A stretch of 64,000 bases of DNA, taken from assembly GCA_009773395.1 (NCBI GenBank), contig WRPI01000003.1, forward strand, positions 186,001 through 250,000, in the 5' to 3' direction. The notes beneath the pieces are model-generated. The model was not told the DNA's origin, ran no database searches, and saw nothing but the letters and a program-made list of their open reading frames with translations. Every line of letters begins with the position of its first letter. The first letter of the stretch is position 1. Positions 1-10,353 of this stretch are shown in pieces. The stretch comes from Hyphomonadaceae bacterium. GTDB taxonomy: Bacteria > Pseudomonadota > Alphaproteobacteria > Caulobacterales > Aquidulcibacteraceae. A program made the translations under genes and the position numbers.

Positions 1-842
1 ATTTCGTCCATGCGGCATAAATATCGATCATAACAATCACCATTTTTGCCGACTGGAACTTTGAAATCCAATTCGTCATAGATTTCATAGGGCTGTGATT
101 TGCGCAAATCCCACGGAATGCCCGAGCCGCGAACCATTACCCCTGAAAAACCCCAATCGAGTAGGGTTTTTTTGTCAACCACGCCAATATCGCAATTTCG
201 CTGTTTGAAAATCCGATTATCAGTAATCAATGTCTCAATTTCATCGAGCCCCACCAAAAACGGGTCGCACCAATCATAAATGTCTTTGAGAAGTTTTGGC
301 GTCAAATCTTGATGGACACCGCCTGGCCGAAAATAATTGGCATGGAGGCGCGCGCCGCAGGCACGTTCGTAAAACACCATCAATTGTTCACGAATTTCGA
401 GGCCCCAATTGGACGGGGTTAAAGCACCAACATCGAGAGCTTGGAATGTCACATTCAGGGTGTGATTTAGAATTCGCCCGATTTCACTGAACAATACCCG
501 AATGAACTTAGCACGGCGCGGCACTTCGATATTCGCCAATTTCTCAATCGCCAAGCAAAAAGCATGTTCTTGGTTCATTGGCGCGACATAATCGAGGCGA
601 TCAAAATAAGGGATGCCTTGAAGATATGTTTTATATTCTAAAAGCTTTTCAGTGCCACGATGCAGAAGGCCGATGTGCGGATCTGCGCGTTCAACTACTT
701 CGCCATCAAGCTCAAGGACAAGCCGCAAAACACCATGCGCAGCAGGGTGTTGCGGGCCGAAGTTAATGTTAAAATTGCGCTTCTTCGGTTCCGACGCTGC
801 AACTTCCTTGGCTTCTTCAAAATCTATGACTTCATCGCTCAT
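1..842 (-). CDS. nuoD: NADH-quinone oxidoreductase subunit D (partial, C-terminus outside window)
   Basis: Subunit D (49 kDa) of respiratory complex I, in the peripheral arm close to the quinone site. Translating the minus strand from ATG 842-840 gives an open frame to the window edge (about 280 codons). It contains the family hallmarks [20 protein letters not shown] and [12 protein letters not shown], followed by a region ending around [20 protein letters not shown]. The start overlaps the nuoC stop in an ATGA arrangement, so the two are translationally coupled. It is the fourth gene of nuoABCD. The C-terminal third is missing only because the window ends. The assignment is secure from these motifs and from the order. 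Confidence 0.95.
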   Translation of the reverse strand, partial: MSDEVIDFEEAKEVAASEPKKRNFNINFGPQHPAAHGVLRLVLELDGEVVERADPHIGLLHRGTEKLLEYKTYLQGIPYFDRLDYVAPMNQEHAFCLAIEKLANIEVPRRAKFIRVLFSEIGRILNHTLNVTFQALDVGALTPSNWGLEIREQLMVFYERACGARLHANYFRPGGVHQDLTPKLLKDIYDWCDPFLVGLDEIETLITDNRIFKQRNCDIGVVDKKTLLDWGFSGVMVRGSGIPWDLRKSQPYEIYDELDFKVPVGKNGDCYDRYLCRMDE

Positions 843-1438
843 GATTTTGCCTCCAAAGCTGGTATCGCATCAGGCGTGACATGCTCCCACGGGCTTTCAA
901 AATCAAAATCACGATATTCTTGCAGCAATTTCACTGGCTCATAAATGACGCGCTTTTGCTCCTCATCATAACGAACTTCTTGATACCCAGTAAGCGGGAA
1001 GTCTTTGCGCAAAGGGTGGCCCTCGAAGCCATAATCCGTGAGCAAGCGCCGTAAATCTGGGTGGCCTTCAAACAACACGCCATACATGTCAAAAACTTCG
1101 CGTTCGAACCAATTCGCTACGGGCCATAAGCTAACCACCGATGGCAATGAAGCCCCGTCTTCCAAGGCCGCTTTGACACGAACCCGGAGGTTATTATTCA
1201 TGGAGAGCAAATGATAAACCACTTCAAATCGTTTGACATTTTGTGGATAATCAGCACCGCAAATATCAACCAAGGTTGAAAAACCATGGGCAGCTTGGAG
1301 GTTACTTAGGACAGCAATAATTTGCGAAGCCTCAGCAAGAATTGTCAGCTCACCCAAGGCGATTTCATGCGACAAAATTGCTGCTTTCAAATCAGTTTCG
1401 ACTTTTGCAGCTAGTTCTGTAAGTTTGGTGGCACTCAT
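839..1438 (-). CDS. nuoC: NADH-quinone oxidoreductase subunit C
   Basis: Subunit C (30 kDa) of complex I, 199 aa, a soluble peripheral-arm protein next to NuoD. The C-terminal half carries the family signature: [20 protein letters not shown], then [18 protein letters not shown], about residues 112-155. The N-terminal start ATG at 1438 overlaps the nuoB stop by four bases, and the stop overlaps the nuoD start. C and D are separate genes here, not the nuoCD fusion of enterobacteria. Length is normal for alphaproteobacteria. Confidence 0.96.
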   Translation of the reverse strand: MSATKLTELAAKVETDLKAAILSHEIALGELTILAEASQIIAVLSNLQAAHGFSTLVDICGADYPQNVKRFEVVYHLLSMNNNLRVRVKAALEDGASLPSVVSLWPVANWFEREVFDMYGVLFEGHPDLRRLLTDYGFEGHPLRKDFPLTGYQEVRYDEEQKRVIYEPVKLLQEYRDFDFESPWEHVTPDAIPALEAKS

Positions 1439-1986
1439 CTCTCAATGGTCCCCTCGCGGCGGATTTTCTTTTGCAATTGCAAAATGCCATAGACCAATGC
1501 TTCGGCAGTTGGCGGGCAACCCGGCACATAAATATCAATCGGGACAATGCGGTCACAGCCGCGAACGACACTGTATGAATAATGGTAATAACCGCCGCCA
1601 TTGGCGCACGAACCCATTGAAATAACATAACGCGGCAATGGCATTTGATCATAAACCTTGCGAAGCGCGGGTGCCATTTTATTGGTCAAAGTGCCAGCAA
1701 CAATCATCACATCAGATTGGCGTGGTGAACCGCGCGGGGCGAAGCCAAAACGTTCAAGGTCATAGCGCGGGCCGAATGCCTGCATCATTTCAACCGCACA
1801 ACAGGCAAGGCCAAAACTAAGCATCATTAAAGAGCCAGTGCGCGCCCAAGTGATTAAGTCTTCGGAACCCGCGATAATAAAGCCTTTATCAGCCAAAACA
1901 TCGGAAACCCCAGTAAAAAACGGGTCGTCAGGCTTCACCAAAAACCCGCCCTCGACATTCGAACCTGTCTTTGTGATTAGTCCCAT
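1435..1986 (-). CDS. nuoB: NADH-quinone oxidoreductase subunit B
   Basis: Subunit B (20 kDa, PSST) of complex I, which carries the terminal 4Fe-4S cluster N2 that donates electrons to quinone. The cluster cysteines are visible in [21 protein letters not shown] and [13 protein letters not shown] chose the ATG at 1986 (MGLITKTG, 183 aa) because AAGGGG lies nine bases upstream. A longer reading from 2007 has no ribosome binding site and adds seven atypical residues. With this start the gene overlaps the end of nuoA by ten bases. Confidence 0.95.
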   Translation of the reverse strand: MGLITKTGSNVEGGFLVKPDDPFFTGVSDVLADKGFIIAGSEDLITWARTGSLMMLSFGLACCAVEMMQAFGPRYDLERFGFAPRGSPRQSDVMIVAGTLTNKMAPALRKVYDQMPLPRYVISMGSCANGGGYYHYSYSVVRGCDRIVPIDIYVPGCPPTAEALVYGILQLQKKIRREGTIER

Positions 1987-2375
1987 TCGAGGGCCCCTTT
2001 TTTCCATTCATAAATAAAGCCGATAGTCAAAACACCAAGGAAAACCATCATAGAAATATAGCCAAATGCGCCCAAATCACGCAAAACCAACGACCACGGG
2101 AACAAGAAGGCGACTTCCAAATCAAAAATAATGAAAAGTATTGAAACCAAATAGAAGCGAACATCAAACTTCATACGCGCGTCATCAAATGCGTTGAAAC
2201 CACATTCATAGGCAGACGTTTTTTCAGGGTCCGGCGCTGAAGGCGCGAAAAGCCAATTTGCTATGATAAACGCCAAACCAATTATTAGAGCAATTGCCAT
2301 AAAAATAACAACTGGCAAATAATCAAGCAAAAAACCTGCTGGAGCCACCCCTTCAATAATATTTGCTTTCGCCAT
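1977..2375 (-). CDS. nuoA: NADH-quinone oxidoreductase subunit A
   Basis: Subunit A of complex I (132 aa), a membrane-arm protein with three transmembrane helices at about residues 18-40, 75-95 and 100-122. The conserved stretch [20 protein letters not shown], followed by [15 protein letters not shown], identifies it. It is first in the nuo operon. The 166 bp upstream to the divergent gene at 2542 must hold the operon promoter, but I cannot point to clear -35/-10 boxes. Confidence 0.95.
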   Translation of the reverse strand: MAKANIIEGVAPAGFLLDYLPVVIFMAIALIIGLAFIIANWLFAPSAPDPEKTSAYECGFNAFDDARMKFDVRFYLVSILFIIFDLEVAFLFPWSLVLRDLGAFGYISMMVFLGVLTIGFIYEWKKGALEWD

Positions 2376-2541
2376 AACACCCCCGAATTACTTAAGGTCA
2401 TTGACCTCATAAGCCGCTTGGTGCGCCATCGCAATACAATCAATCAGATATTTAGGGGCAAAAAACGGCAATTTTTGCACTCATAATTGCCAATTTAACG
2501 TTATCAACTTGTTCACCTAATAAATCTATTAAATATGGCCA

Positions 2542-3927
2542 ATGAAACCTGCCTTTTTCAACTTCGCTGAAGGTGCAAACTTGGTTCCCAAAAATGGAAC
2601 CGGCGCGGATTTGGTGCGTCCACGGCTCAGTTCGAAATTTGATGTTTTAGGATATTTTTTTCAAATTAGCGTGACATTGAGCGTGTTTGCGGTGGTTTTG
2701 GTTCATAGTTCCGCGCCTGTTACTTTTATGATTAAATTGATGAAAGGATCGGTCGCTGGTTGGCTTGGTATAATTTGGTATATGGGGGCCGCGCTTAGTT
2801 TGTCTTTGGCGGCTGCGAGCCCATTTCGCACGCTGAAAGCCAGTTTTTACGGATTACCATTCATAATAATCACGCTTTGGTGCTGGGCGACTATTTTTTG
2901 GTCGGTCGATATAGATGAGACTCTCAAAGGTTGCGTGTTGGTGACTTGCGGCCTTATTGGCGCAATGAGTGTTGCAGTTAGGTATGATTGGCTCGAACTG
3001 ACCCACCTCCTCGCGTGGCTGTTGAGCGCAATTATTGGTGCTTCGGTTTTGCTTGCTCTTGCCGTGCCGTCAATGGGCCGAATGCAAGAAATTTATCCTG
3101 GGGCCTGGTCAGGATTATTTTCCGAAAAGCAAGCATTGGGATTCACGGCGGTTTTGCAAATAATTTTCGTGACCGTGCTTGGTGTATATTCGAGCAAACA
3201 TCGGGTTTGGTTGTGGGCGATTCCATTGGGCCTGATTGCGATAATTGGCAGCCAAGGAAAAACAGCGCTAATTATGACTTTTACTGGTTTTGCGGTTATT
3301 TTTGGGTCGAAGTTATTGCAATCTGATCGGCGTTTAATGTTGGCCACGCTCTGGCTTAGCGTGGTTTTTGTCGGTTCTATGGCTTTGTTATTTTATGTAG
3401 AACCTGACATTATTTTCAAATTGACTGGCAAAAGCAGCGATTTGACTGGGCGCAAAGAAATTTGGGAAGGCATTGATTATCTTATTAGGCAACGACCCAA
3501 TTTTGGTTGGGGTTATAGTGTTATTTGGAACGACACCGAAAACCCGACTTCACCCTATCAATGGATAGCAGATATTGCTGATTTCAAACCCAGCAATGCC
3601 CACTCCTCCTATAAAGAAGCAATACTCTCGATCGGTTTTGTCGGCCTTTGGATGCTCGTGTTTTTGCTTGCAAAATTTGTGTTTGATTGCGTAATAAGGT
3701 TAAGGACTGAGCGAATCGGGGCGAGTTTATCTTTGGCAGTAATTGCATCGCTTTTGGTTATTTCTTCAACTGAAACCGTTTTCATTGGCAAAATGGATTT
3801 ATATTGGTTTTTGACAATGTTGTTGGGTGTTAAGATTGCAATGCCTAGCGCAAAAATCGCGCCGCCAAATTCTTTGGTCAGGCCTCGAATCAACGAAATT
3901 GATCGAGCAGGGTTTTATACTTATTAG
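2542..3927 (+). CDS. O-antigen ligase / exopolysaccharide polymerase-like membrane protein (Wzy_C family)
   Basis: 461 aa with about ten hydrophobic helices spread over the whole length. The family core lies near residues 180-370: FSEKQALGFTAV, GSQGKTALIMTF, LTGRKEIWEGIDYLIRQRPN with GWGYS, and SNAHSSYKEAILSIGFVGL. This layout, with a large periplasmic loop ending in an N-x-H motif, is typical of O-antigen ligase (WaaL), O-antigen polymerase (Wzy) and ExoQ-type exopolysaccharide proteins. Such proteins transfer or polymerise lipid-linked glycans in the inner membrane. Sequence alone cannot separate ligase from polymerase. The gene stands alone, divergent from nuoA, with no other glycan genes nearby. 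The start at 2542 has no obvious Shine-Dalgarno site. Confidence 0.8.
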   Translation: MKPAFFNFAEGANLVPKNGTGADLVRPRLSSKFDVLGYFFQISVTLSVFAVVLVHSSAPVTFMIKLMKGSVAGWLGIIWYMGAALSLSLAAASPFRTLKASFYGLPFIIITLWCWATIFWSVDIDETLKGCVLVTCGLIGAMSVAVRYDWLELTHLLAWLLSAIIGASVLLALAVPSMGRMQEIYPGAWSGLFSEKQALGFTAVLQIIFVTVLGVYSSKHRVWLWAIPLGLIAIIGSQGKTALIMTFTGFAVIFGSKLLQSDRRLMLATLWLSVVFVGSMALLFYVEPDIIFKLTGKSSDLTGRKEIWEGIDYLIRQRPNFGWGYSVIWNDTENPTSPYQWIADIADFKPSNAHSSYKEAILSIGFVGLWMLVFLLAKFVFDCVIRLRTERIGASLSLAVIASLLVISSTETVFIGKMDLYWFLTMLLGVKIAMPSAKIAPPNSLVRPRINEIDRAGFYTY

Positions 3928-4332
3928 CGCTTCGGATGTTCAAAACTACTCCTGCATTACTTGAAACCCTTAGTTTGCGTTTGCAGGATTCGAGGTCTGG
4001 AGATAACGCAATCTAATGCGTCGCAGTCGCATTAGATGGAGCCTTTATAGCTTAGGAATGGTGTTCGGCTCAGAATTACCTCAAACTCCTTCGACAAAAG
4101 TTTTGGAAAGGCAGATTTTATCACAATCCATTCCAAAGCCACTTAAACCCTCTATCACAAACCAAACGCAAAAAAAATTCGATTGGGTTTACAATGCTCG
4201 GCGGTTGTTTGGCAAAATGCGGCGGGATCGCCACTTTCATGAAAATGACGGTGGCGCGAGCACAAAAATCTGCGAAGCAAAGATTTTTTAATTAAAAATG
4301 CGGCGGGAGCGCCACTTTCATGAAAATGAAAG
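3928..4332. other. Gene-free spacer with hairpins
   Basis: 405 bp between the Wzy_C-type gene and tRNA-Asp. It holds a 10-bp perfect stem at 4011-4037 (ATCTAATGCG, 7-nt loop, CGCATTAGAT) and, at 4214-4342, two near-identical 48-bp hairpin repeats described separately. Between these copies, 4264-4290 read on the minus strand forms a stem followed by a short T run, a possible terminator for tRNA-Asp. An open frame at 4016-4291 covers these repeats but shows no protein-like features. Confidence 0.6.
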
Positions 4333-4342
4333 TGGCGCGAGC
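4214..4342. repeat. Two 48-bp hairpin repeats fused to the 3' end of tRNA-Asp
   Basis: Copies at 4214-4261 and 4295-4342 agree at 45 of 48 positions and are 81 bp apart. The copy next to the tRNA contains a perfect 13-bp stem (4309-4338, arms GCGCCACTTTCAT, loop GAAA). Its last ten bases are the CCA end and acceptor 3' strand of tRNA-Asp. The distal copy carries the same ten tRNA bases, so it duplicates the tRNA tail. Its own stem has decayed by two substitutions. Confidence 0.75.
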
Positions 4343-4409
4343 GACGGGGCTCGAACCCGCGACCTTCGGCGTGACAGGCCGACACTCTAACCAACTGAGC
4401 TACGCCCGC
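4333..4409 (-). tRNA. tRNA-Asp (GTC)
   Basis: On the minus strand a full cloverleaf can be drawn: acceptor GCGGGCG pairing with CGCTCGC (one G-U), D arm GCTC..GAGT, anticodon arm with loop CTGTCAC (anticodon GTC), T arm GCGGG-TTCGAGC-CCCGT, discriminator G and an encoded CCA. Length is 77 nt. The mature 3' end lies inside one arm of a 13-bp palindrome, so in the precursor the acceptor strand could pair with downstream RNA instead. Confidence 0.95.
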
Positions 4410-4514
4410 GCATTGGTATGCTTTTAATCCAAGCAATTGGGGGTGATATACATCACCCTAGATTTGGTCAAGCTGCAACGTCACTTTTGCACCATAAAGA
4501 CCGCCAAATTCGAA

Positions 4515-4590
4515 TGGTGGGCGCTGACGGGTTCGAACCGCCGACCCTCTCGGTGTAAACGAGATGCTCTTCCAGCTGAGCTAAGCGCCC
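4515..4590 (-). tRNA. tRNA-Val (TAC)
   Basis: 76 nt on the minus strand: acceptor GGGCGCT pairs with AGCGCCC, anticodon stem TCTCG/CGAGA with loop TTTACAC (anticodon TAC), T arm containing GGTTCGAACCC, discriminator A and encoded CCA. It lies 105 bp upstream of tRNA-Asp on the same strand, so the two may be co-transcribed. Confidence 0.95.
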
Positions 4591-4690
4591 CGATTTTCAA
4601 ATTGTGGCACGGTTACTAGCCTAGCAATAAAATAATTGAAAGAGTGCAGCATGGGTTCTTTACAGTTAGGGCTGCAAACTTTCGGCTGCG

Positions 4691-5728
4691 TTAAAAATCA
4701 TAAGGATCGACTTTGGCGCCGAAAAGCCCACGCCAAAAATCGACATAATCGCGGATAACGTCTTTGAAAAAATTAAATCCATGTGCATAAGGTTTTTCAA
4801 CACCTATGACCAAATTCTGGTCAGCTTCGCCTTTCCAAGTGCCGAATAAATGATCCCATAATGGCATCATGCCGAAGTGGCCAACGCCTTCGGACAAGTC
4901 CAAAATATGGTGTTTGCGATGATATACTGGGGCTTGGAATATGTATTTGCCGATGAAGCCCAAATTGCTGTCGATATTTGAATGCTGCAACATGCCAACG
5001 CAAAATACAGCGATGTTTACGTATATCATAACTGCGGTGCTTGCGCCCAAAATCGCCATTGGTAGATTAATCACAAAAATGCTGACGAATGCCGCTGGAT
5101 GTTGGCGCATGGTGGTCACCATACAAAAATCTGCGGCTGAATGATGAAAGCGATGAAACGGCCAAAATATTCTCGTATGTTCGATGCGGTGATCCCAATA
5201 ATCAAAAAAAGTATAGACGAAATAAAAGAAAACGATTTGCGCCAACAACGGAAGACCCGCAATTAGTTTGGTGAAGCCAAGCAAATCAGCAAATTGCGCA
5301 TTAATCCATTGCCCAGCCAATGATGCCAATCCGAAAGTCAAAACCCACCTAAGCACCGTGAAAATTTGTGCTTGGCCGGCCACCAAACATGCCAAATCCA
5401 AGTTAATTGAGGGCGTGCGCGCGAATAAAATTCGATAAATTGATGATTTATGCCAACCAACGATCAGCGCTTCAATCCAAAGCCCAATCGGCAGCATTAT
5501 AAGCGCGGTTGAAACGATATTCGCGACCCGCTCGACAATATTATGGACAGTCTTGGTTTTACCAAATGCTTCGATTGTGAATTCATTAGGTAAAAAAGAA
5601 GCCAAATTTTGCATGAGCGTTATGGTTACAAAAGCATATGCCGCCATAAACAAAAGCGATATCGCAATAATTGCCACTTGTTTTGGGTTTGCGGAAACAC
5701 TGCTGATTTGCTTTGCATTTGCTGTCAT
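4691..5728 (-). CDS. Sterol desaturase / fatty acid hydroxylase family membrane protein
   Basis: 345 aa, an integral membrane di-iron oxygenase of the FA_hydroxylase superfamily (PF04116). Three histidine boxes are visible: HRIEH, FHRFHH and, near residue 265, YHRKHH, with a further HFG..WDHLFG motif at the end of the domain. Four or five hydrophobic helices precede and surround the boxes. Relatives hydroxylate or desaturate lipids such as fatty acids, carotenoids and sterols, and the substrate here cannot be told from sequence. It follows lon on the same strand, 82 bp downstream. Confidence 0.85.
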   Translation of the reverse strand: MTANAKQISSVSANPKQVAIIAISLLFMAAYAFVTITLMQNLASFLPNEFTIEAFGKTKTVHNIVERVANIVSTALIMLPIGLWIEALIVGWHKSSIYRILFARTPSINLDLACLVAGQAQIFTVLRWVLTFGLASLAGQWINAQFADLLGFTKLIAGLPLLAQIVFFYFVYTFFDYWDHRIEHTRIFWPFHRFHHSAADFCMVTTMRQHPAAFVSIFVINLPMAILGASTAVMIYVNIAVFCVGMLQHSNIDSNLGFIGKYIFQAPVYHRKHHILDLSEGVGHFGMMPLWDHLFGTWKGEADQNLVIGVEKPYAHGFNFFKDVIRDYVDFWRGLFGAKVDPYDF

Positions 5729-5810
5729 GATTATCGCCCTCTTTCATTCAGTCTGGCACAAAATCCTTAATTCTGTTCCAACGTCAAATTTTGAGCAAAT
5801 ATTATGCCAT

Positions 5811-8213
5811 TTAATGCGTGATGTTTGCGTCGCCTTCTGACATACCGACGGGGCGAGCGCGCAATGCAGCGGCTTGATCTTCAGGCGTCCAGTCAATTGG
5901 TATCAACGGCCTTACAAGCGCATGTTCAAGCACTTCTTCGGCGGATGAAACCGCAATAATCGTAAGGCCATTTTTCACATTATCAGGAATATCGGCCAAA
6001 TCTTTTTCATTATCCTTAGGGATAAGAACTGTTTTGACCCCTGCCCTCAATGCCGCCAATAATTTTTCCTTCAAGCCGCCAATCGCCAAAACGCGGCCCC
6101 GCAAAGTGATTTCGCCAGTCATTGCGACCGAGCGGGACACCGGAATATTGGTTAGCAAGCTGACAATTGCTGTCATCATGCCAACACCAGCAGATGGCCC
6201 ATCTTTTGGCGTCGCAGCTTCTGGAACGTGAACGTGAATGTCGGTTTTTTCAAATACAGTCGGCATAATGCCAAATTGCGGCGCGCGCGCCCGAACAAAA
6301 CTCGAGGCAGCCGAAATCGATTCTTTCATCACATCTTTCAAATTGCCCGTCACCGTCATGCGGCCTTTGCCAAACATCTGAATGGCTTCAATAGTGAGAG
6401 TGTCACCACCGACTTCGGTCCAAGCAAGGCCGGTCACAGCGCCGATTTGATCCACTTCATCAATTTCATCAAAACGGAATTTCGGAACACCCGCATAGTC
6501 GGCAATATTATTGCCATCAATAGTGATTTTATCAGACTTGTTTTGGGAAATTTCGCGTATCGCTTTTCGAGCCAAATTCGCGATTTCACGCTCTAAGTTT
6601 CTGACACCTGATTCGCGCGTATAGCGTTGAATCAATGCGAGAATTGCGCTGTCGGCAATTTCCAACTCGCCTGCCCTGACGCCATGTTCTTTCAATTGTT
6701 TTGGCAATAAATGCCGCTTCGCAATTTCCAGTTTTTCGCCTTCGGTATAGCCTGGCAAGCGAATTATTTCCATTCTGTCCAAAAGTGCGGGGTGGATATT
6801 TAATGAATTGGCAGTTGTGACAAACATCACATTTGATAAATCATAATCCAATTCCAGATAATGATCATTAAATGAGGAGTTTTGTTCTGGATCCAACACT
6901 TCAAGCAAAGCCGAAGCAGGGTCACCACGGAAATCCGCGCCCAATTTATCAATTTCATCAAGCAAAAATAGCGGATTATTCGATTTTGCTTTTTTGAGCG
7001 ATTGAATTATCCGACCCGGCAATGAGCCAATATAGGTGCGCCTATGCCCCCTAATTTCGGCCTCATCACGCACGCCGCCCAATGCAACCCGCACAAAGTC
7101 GCGACCAGTAGCATTGGCAATGGACTTGCCAAGCGACGTTTTACCTACCCCTGGTGGGCCAACAAGGCACAATATCGGGCCTTTTAGTTTATTGACGCGG
7201 CCTTGCACAGCCAAATATTCCAAAATCCGCTCTTTGACTTTTTCAAGGCCATAATGATCATCATCAAGCACAGTTTGCGCGCGATTGATGTCATTATTGA
7301 CCTTCTTCATTTTGCCCCAAGGCAGCGCCAAAAGCCAATCAAGATAATTGCGCACAACTGTAGATTCTGCACTCATTGGCGACATTTGGCGCAGCTTTTT
7401 AAGCTCGGCGTTGGCTTTGGTGCGGGCGTCTTTGGTGAATTTTGTTTGTTTAATCCGATATTCGAGTTCTGACATTTCGTCACGCTCTGATTCGGTTTCG
7501 CCAAGTTCTTTTTGAATGGCTTTCATTTGCTCATTCAAATAATATTCACGTTGGCTTTTTTCCATTTGCCGCTTGACGCGGTTGCGGACTTTGCGTTCCA
7601 ATTGCAAAGCGCCGATTTCGCTATCCATAAAACCAATTATTTTTTCGAGACGTTCAGCGACAGAATCGCTTGCCAAAATATCTTGTTTTTGTGCAAGTTT
7701 TGCGCCCAAATTCGCGGCAATAATGTCGGCTATGCTTGAGGCATTTTCGTTTTCAATCAAGCCATTTGTAATTTCTGGCGGGATCTTGCGGTTAAGTTTG
7801 GCATAATTCGCGAATTGCTCGTTGGCAGCTTTTGCCAAAGCCAATATTTCAGGATTTGGTGCATCATCTTCAGGTAGCAAAGTCGCTGATGCTTCAAAAA
7901 AAGGCTCCATTTGCGAAAATGACTGGATTTTCACGCGGCCTTTGCCTTCGACCAAAACTCTTACGGTCCCATCGGGGAGTTTCAATAATTGCAAAATGGT
8001 CGCAATCGTCCCGATGTCGTAAATTTGCCCTTGCGAAGGATCATCAACAGTAGCATCTATTTGCGCCGCGAGGATTATAGTTTTGTCCTCGGTCATAGCT
8101 TTTTCAAGCGCGAGAACCGATTTCTCGCGGCCAACAAATAGTGGCGACACCATATGCGGGAACACGACAATATCGCGTAGGGGAAGAAGTGGTAATAATA
8201 ATTTATCGCTCAT
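5811..8213 (-). CDS. lon: ATP-dependent protease Lon
   Basis: Homohexameric AAA+ serine protease of the cytoplasm that degrades misfolded and regulatory proteins (in Caulobacter, DnaA, CcrM and SciP). 800 aa, full length. Order: N-terminal LON substrate-binding domain (1-200), coiled region, AAA+ domain with Walker A GPPGVGKTS (near 350) and Walker B LFLLDEIDKLG, and C-terminal protease domain. That domain has the catalytic serine in PKDGPSAGVGM and the lysine in the GGLKEKLLAALRAG region. It is last in the tig-clpP-clpX-lon order, 112 bp after clpX. Its known substrate CcrM is encoded about 35 kb away. Confidence 0.98.
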   Translation of the reverse strand: MSDKLLLPLLPLRDIVVFPHMVSPLFVGREKSVLALEKAMTEDKTIILAAQIDATVDDPSQGQIYDIGTIATILQLLKLPDGTVRVLVEGKGRVKIQSFSQMEPFFEASATLLPEDDAPNPEILALAKAANEQFANYAKLNRKIPPEITNGLIENENASSIADIIAANLGAKLAQKQDILASDSVAERLEKIIGFMDSEIGALQLERKVRNRVKRQMEKSQREYYLNEQMKAIQKELGETESERDEMSELEYRIKQTKFTKDARTKANAELKKLRQMSPMSAESTVVRNYLDWLLALPWGKMKKVNNDINRAQTVLDDDHYGLEKVKERILEYLAVQGRVNKLKGPILCLVGPPGVGKTSLGKSIANATGRDFVRVALGGVRDEAEIRGHRRTYIGSLPGRIIQSLKKAKSNNPLFLLDEIDKLGADFRGDPASALLEVLDPEQNSSFNDHYLELDYDLSNVMFVTTANSLNIHPALLDRMEIIRLPGYTEGEKLEIAKRHLLPKQLKEHGVRAGELEIADSAILALIQRYTRESGVRNLEREIANLARKAIREISQNKSDKITIDGNNIADYAGVPKFRFDEIDEVDQIGAVTGLAWTEVGGDTLTIEAIQMFGKGRMTVTGNLKDVMKESISAASSFVRARAPQFGIMPTVFEKTDIHVHVPEAATPKDGPSAGVGMMTAIVSLLTNIPVSRSVAMTGEITLRGRVLAIGGLKEKLLAALRAGVKTVLIPKDNEKDLADIPDNVKNGLTIIAVSSAEEVLEHALVRPLIPIDWTPEDQAAALRARPVGMSEGDANITH

Positions 8214-8325
8214 TTTGCTCTTTCATCGAACTAAATCGCACTGAAGCAGTTCATACAATACGACAGATGACTATCGCCCAAGTCAAGTTCAAGACCTGCA
8301 AATGAAAAAACCTGCGAAGCGCAAT

Positions 8326-9591
8326 TTAGCTCGCTTTTGAGGCAACAGGCTGGCGTTCCGAATATATCAATAATGGTTGCGCGCGGCCTTCAACGACTTC
8401 GACATTGACAACCACTTCCTCAACGCCTTCATAGCTCGGAAGCTCAAACATTGTATCAAGCAAAATGCCTTCAAGTATCGAGCGCAATCCGCGTGCCCCT
8501 GTTTTGCGCAAAATCGCTTTGGTTGCGACTGATTTCAAGGCTTCATCGGTAAAAGTCAGCTTGCAATTTTCCATTTCGAACAAGCGCTGATATTGCTTTA
8601 CCAATGCGTTTTTCGGCTCGGTTAAAATCGTAATAAGCGCTTCTTCGTCCAAATCTTCTAAAGTCGCAAATACGGGCATACGTCCGACAAATTCTGGAAT
8701 AAGGCCAAATTTCAACAAATCTTCGGGTTCAAGCTCTTTCAAAATGTCGCCAGTGCGCCGATCATCAGGTGAGCGAACAGTTGCGCCAAAACCAATGCCA
8801 GCCCCAGTTCCACGGCGTGAAATAATTGTATCAAGCCCCGGAAATGCGCCGCCTGCGATGAATAATATGTTTGTGGTATCAACCTGCAAAAACTCTTGTT
8901 GCGGATGCTTGCGACCACCTTGCGGCGGAACCGAAGCCACAGTGCCTTCCATCAATTTCAAAAGCGCTTGCTGCACGCCTTCACCTGATACGTCGCGGGT
9001 AATTGAAGGATTGTCTGATTTGCGGCTGATTTTGTCGATTTCGTCGATATAAACAATGCCACGTTGCGCCCGTTCAACATTGTAATCTGAGGCCTGCAAT
9101 AGTTTCAGAATGATATTTTCAACGTCTTCACCAACATAGCCAGCTTCGGTCAAAGTGGTGGCATCGGCCATTGTGAATGGCACGTCAATAATGCGCGCGA
9201 GAGTTTGCGCCAAAAGCGTCTTGCCGCAACCAGTTGGGCCAATCAAAAGAATGTTGGATTTTGCCAATTCAACATCGGCATTTTTCGCGCTATGAGCAAG
9301 GCGCTTGTAATGATTATGAACCGCAACCGACAAAACGCGCTTGGCGCGGGTTTGACCGATAACATAATCGTCCAACACTTCTTTGATTTCCTTGGGGCTT
9401 GGCACACCTTCTTTGGATTTAACCAATTGGGTTTTGCTTTCTTCGCGGATAATATCCATGCAAAGTTCGACGCATTCATCACAAATGAACACAGTCGGCC
9501 CAGCAATCAACTTGCGAACTTCGTGCTGACTCTTGCCGCAAAAACTGCAATAAAGAGTATTTTTTCCATCACCACTTTCGGCTTTAGTCAT
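8326..9591 (-). CDS. clpX: ATP-dependent Clp protease ATP-binding subunit ClpX
   Basis: AAA+ unfoldase that recognises degradation tags and feeds substrates into ClpP. 421 aa, normal length. The N-terminal zinc-binding domain has cysteines C15, C18, C37 and C40 (YCSFCG, FICDECV). Walker A is [15 protein letters not shown] near residue 120, Walker B is YIDEIDKI, and the sensor and ClpP-docking region follow. In alphaproteobacteria ClpXP removes CtrA at the G1-S transition with help from adaptors such as PopA, whose relative lies at 25237-26538. 129 bp separate it from clpP upstream. Confidence 0.98.
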   Translation of the reverse strand: MTKAESGDGKNTLYCSFCGKSQHEVRKLIAGPTVFICDECVELCMDIIREESKTQLVKSKEGVPSPKEIKEVLDDYVIGQTRAKRVLSVAVHNHYKRLAHSAKNADVELAKSNILLIGPTGCGKTLLAQTLARIIDVPFTMADATTLTEAGYVGEDVENIILKLLQASDYNVERAQRGIVYIDEIDKISRKSDNPSITRDVSGEGVQQALLKLMEGTVASVPPQGGRKHPQQEFLQVDTTNILFIAGGAFPGLDTIISRRGTGAGIGFGATVRSPDDRRTGDILKELEPEDLLKFGLIPEFVGRMPVFATLEDLDEEALITILTEPKNALVKQYQRLFEMENCKLTFTDEALKSVATKAILRKTGARGLRSILEGILLDTMFELPSYEGVEEVVVNVEVVEGRAQPLLIYSERQPVASKAS

Positions 9592-9720
9592 TCAAATTCT
9601 CCAACCGAAGTTTGATTTCGGCCCAATTCTCAACTTTTATCACAAAGTTGTCAAATTTTAGTTGCTAAAATGAAAACAAATTTCATTCAAATGCAATTTA
9701 GCTGCCTTCCAAAATCACAT

Positions 9721-10353
9721 TTATGAAGTCGCTTCTACACGTTTTTCAAAAATATTATCAATTATGCCGAAATCTTTGGCTTCTTCGGCGCTCATGAAAT
9801 GATCCCTATCAAGAGTTTTTTCAATTACTTCAAAGGATTTGCCAGTGTGTTTAACATAAATCTCATTTAGGCGTTTTTTGGTTTGTAGCATATCTTCGGC
9901 ATGACGCTCGATATCTGACGCTGGACCTCTAAAGCCGCCCGAAGGTTGATGCACCATCACGCGCGAATTTGGTGTTGATCCACGTAAACCCGGCTCACCT
10001 GCAGCCAACAATAATGACCCCATAGAGCAAGCCTGCCCCATAACCAAAGTCGCGATTGGCGATCTGATAAATTGCATTGTATCATATATCGACAGCCCCG
10101 AAGTCACAACTCCGCCTGGGCTATTGATATACATTGAAATTTCCTTCTTGGGATTTTCCGATTCCAAAAACAATAATTGTGCGCAAATAAGTGACGCCAT
10201 ACCATCTTCAATTGGCCCCGAAACAAATACAATACGCTCACGCAAAAGCCGCGAAAAAATGTCAAACGCACGTTCACCGCGTGAGCTTTGCTCAACCACC
10301 ATCGGCACGAGATTGAGCGAATGCGCTTCGTTTATATAAATATCTTCGACCAT
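9721..10353 (-). CDS. clpP: ATP-dependent Clp protease proteolytic subunit ClpP
   Basis: Serine peptidase forming the tetradecameric barrel that works with ClpX or ClpA. I chose the ATG at 10353 ([12 protein letters not shown], 210 aa). It has GGGG eight bases upstream and matches the usual ClpP N-terminus, while the frame from 10395 adds 14 unrelated residues. Catalytic Ser110 lies in [14 protein letters not shown] and His135 in MVHQPSGG; the Asp follows in the C-terminal third. It sits between tig and clpX. Confidence 0.97.
   Translation of the reverse strand: MVEDIYINEAHSLNLVPMVVEQSSRGERAFDIFSRLLRERIVFVSGPIEDGMASLICAQLLFLESENPKKEISMYINSPGGVVTSGLSIYDTMQFIRSPIATLVMGQACSMGSLLLAAGEPGLRGSTPNSRVMVHQPSGGFRGPASDIERHAEDMLQTKKRLNEIYVKHTGKSFEVIEKTLDRDHFMSAEEAKDFGIIDNIFEKRVEATS

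Noticed and set aside
4016-4291. 91-codon open frame upstream of tRNA-Asp
   Set aside because: It runs through hairpins and repeat copies, has no ribosome binding site and no protein-like features.
9205-9615. 136-codon open frame opposite clpX
   Set aside because: It lies wholly antisense to a certain gene and shows no conserved motif.
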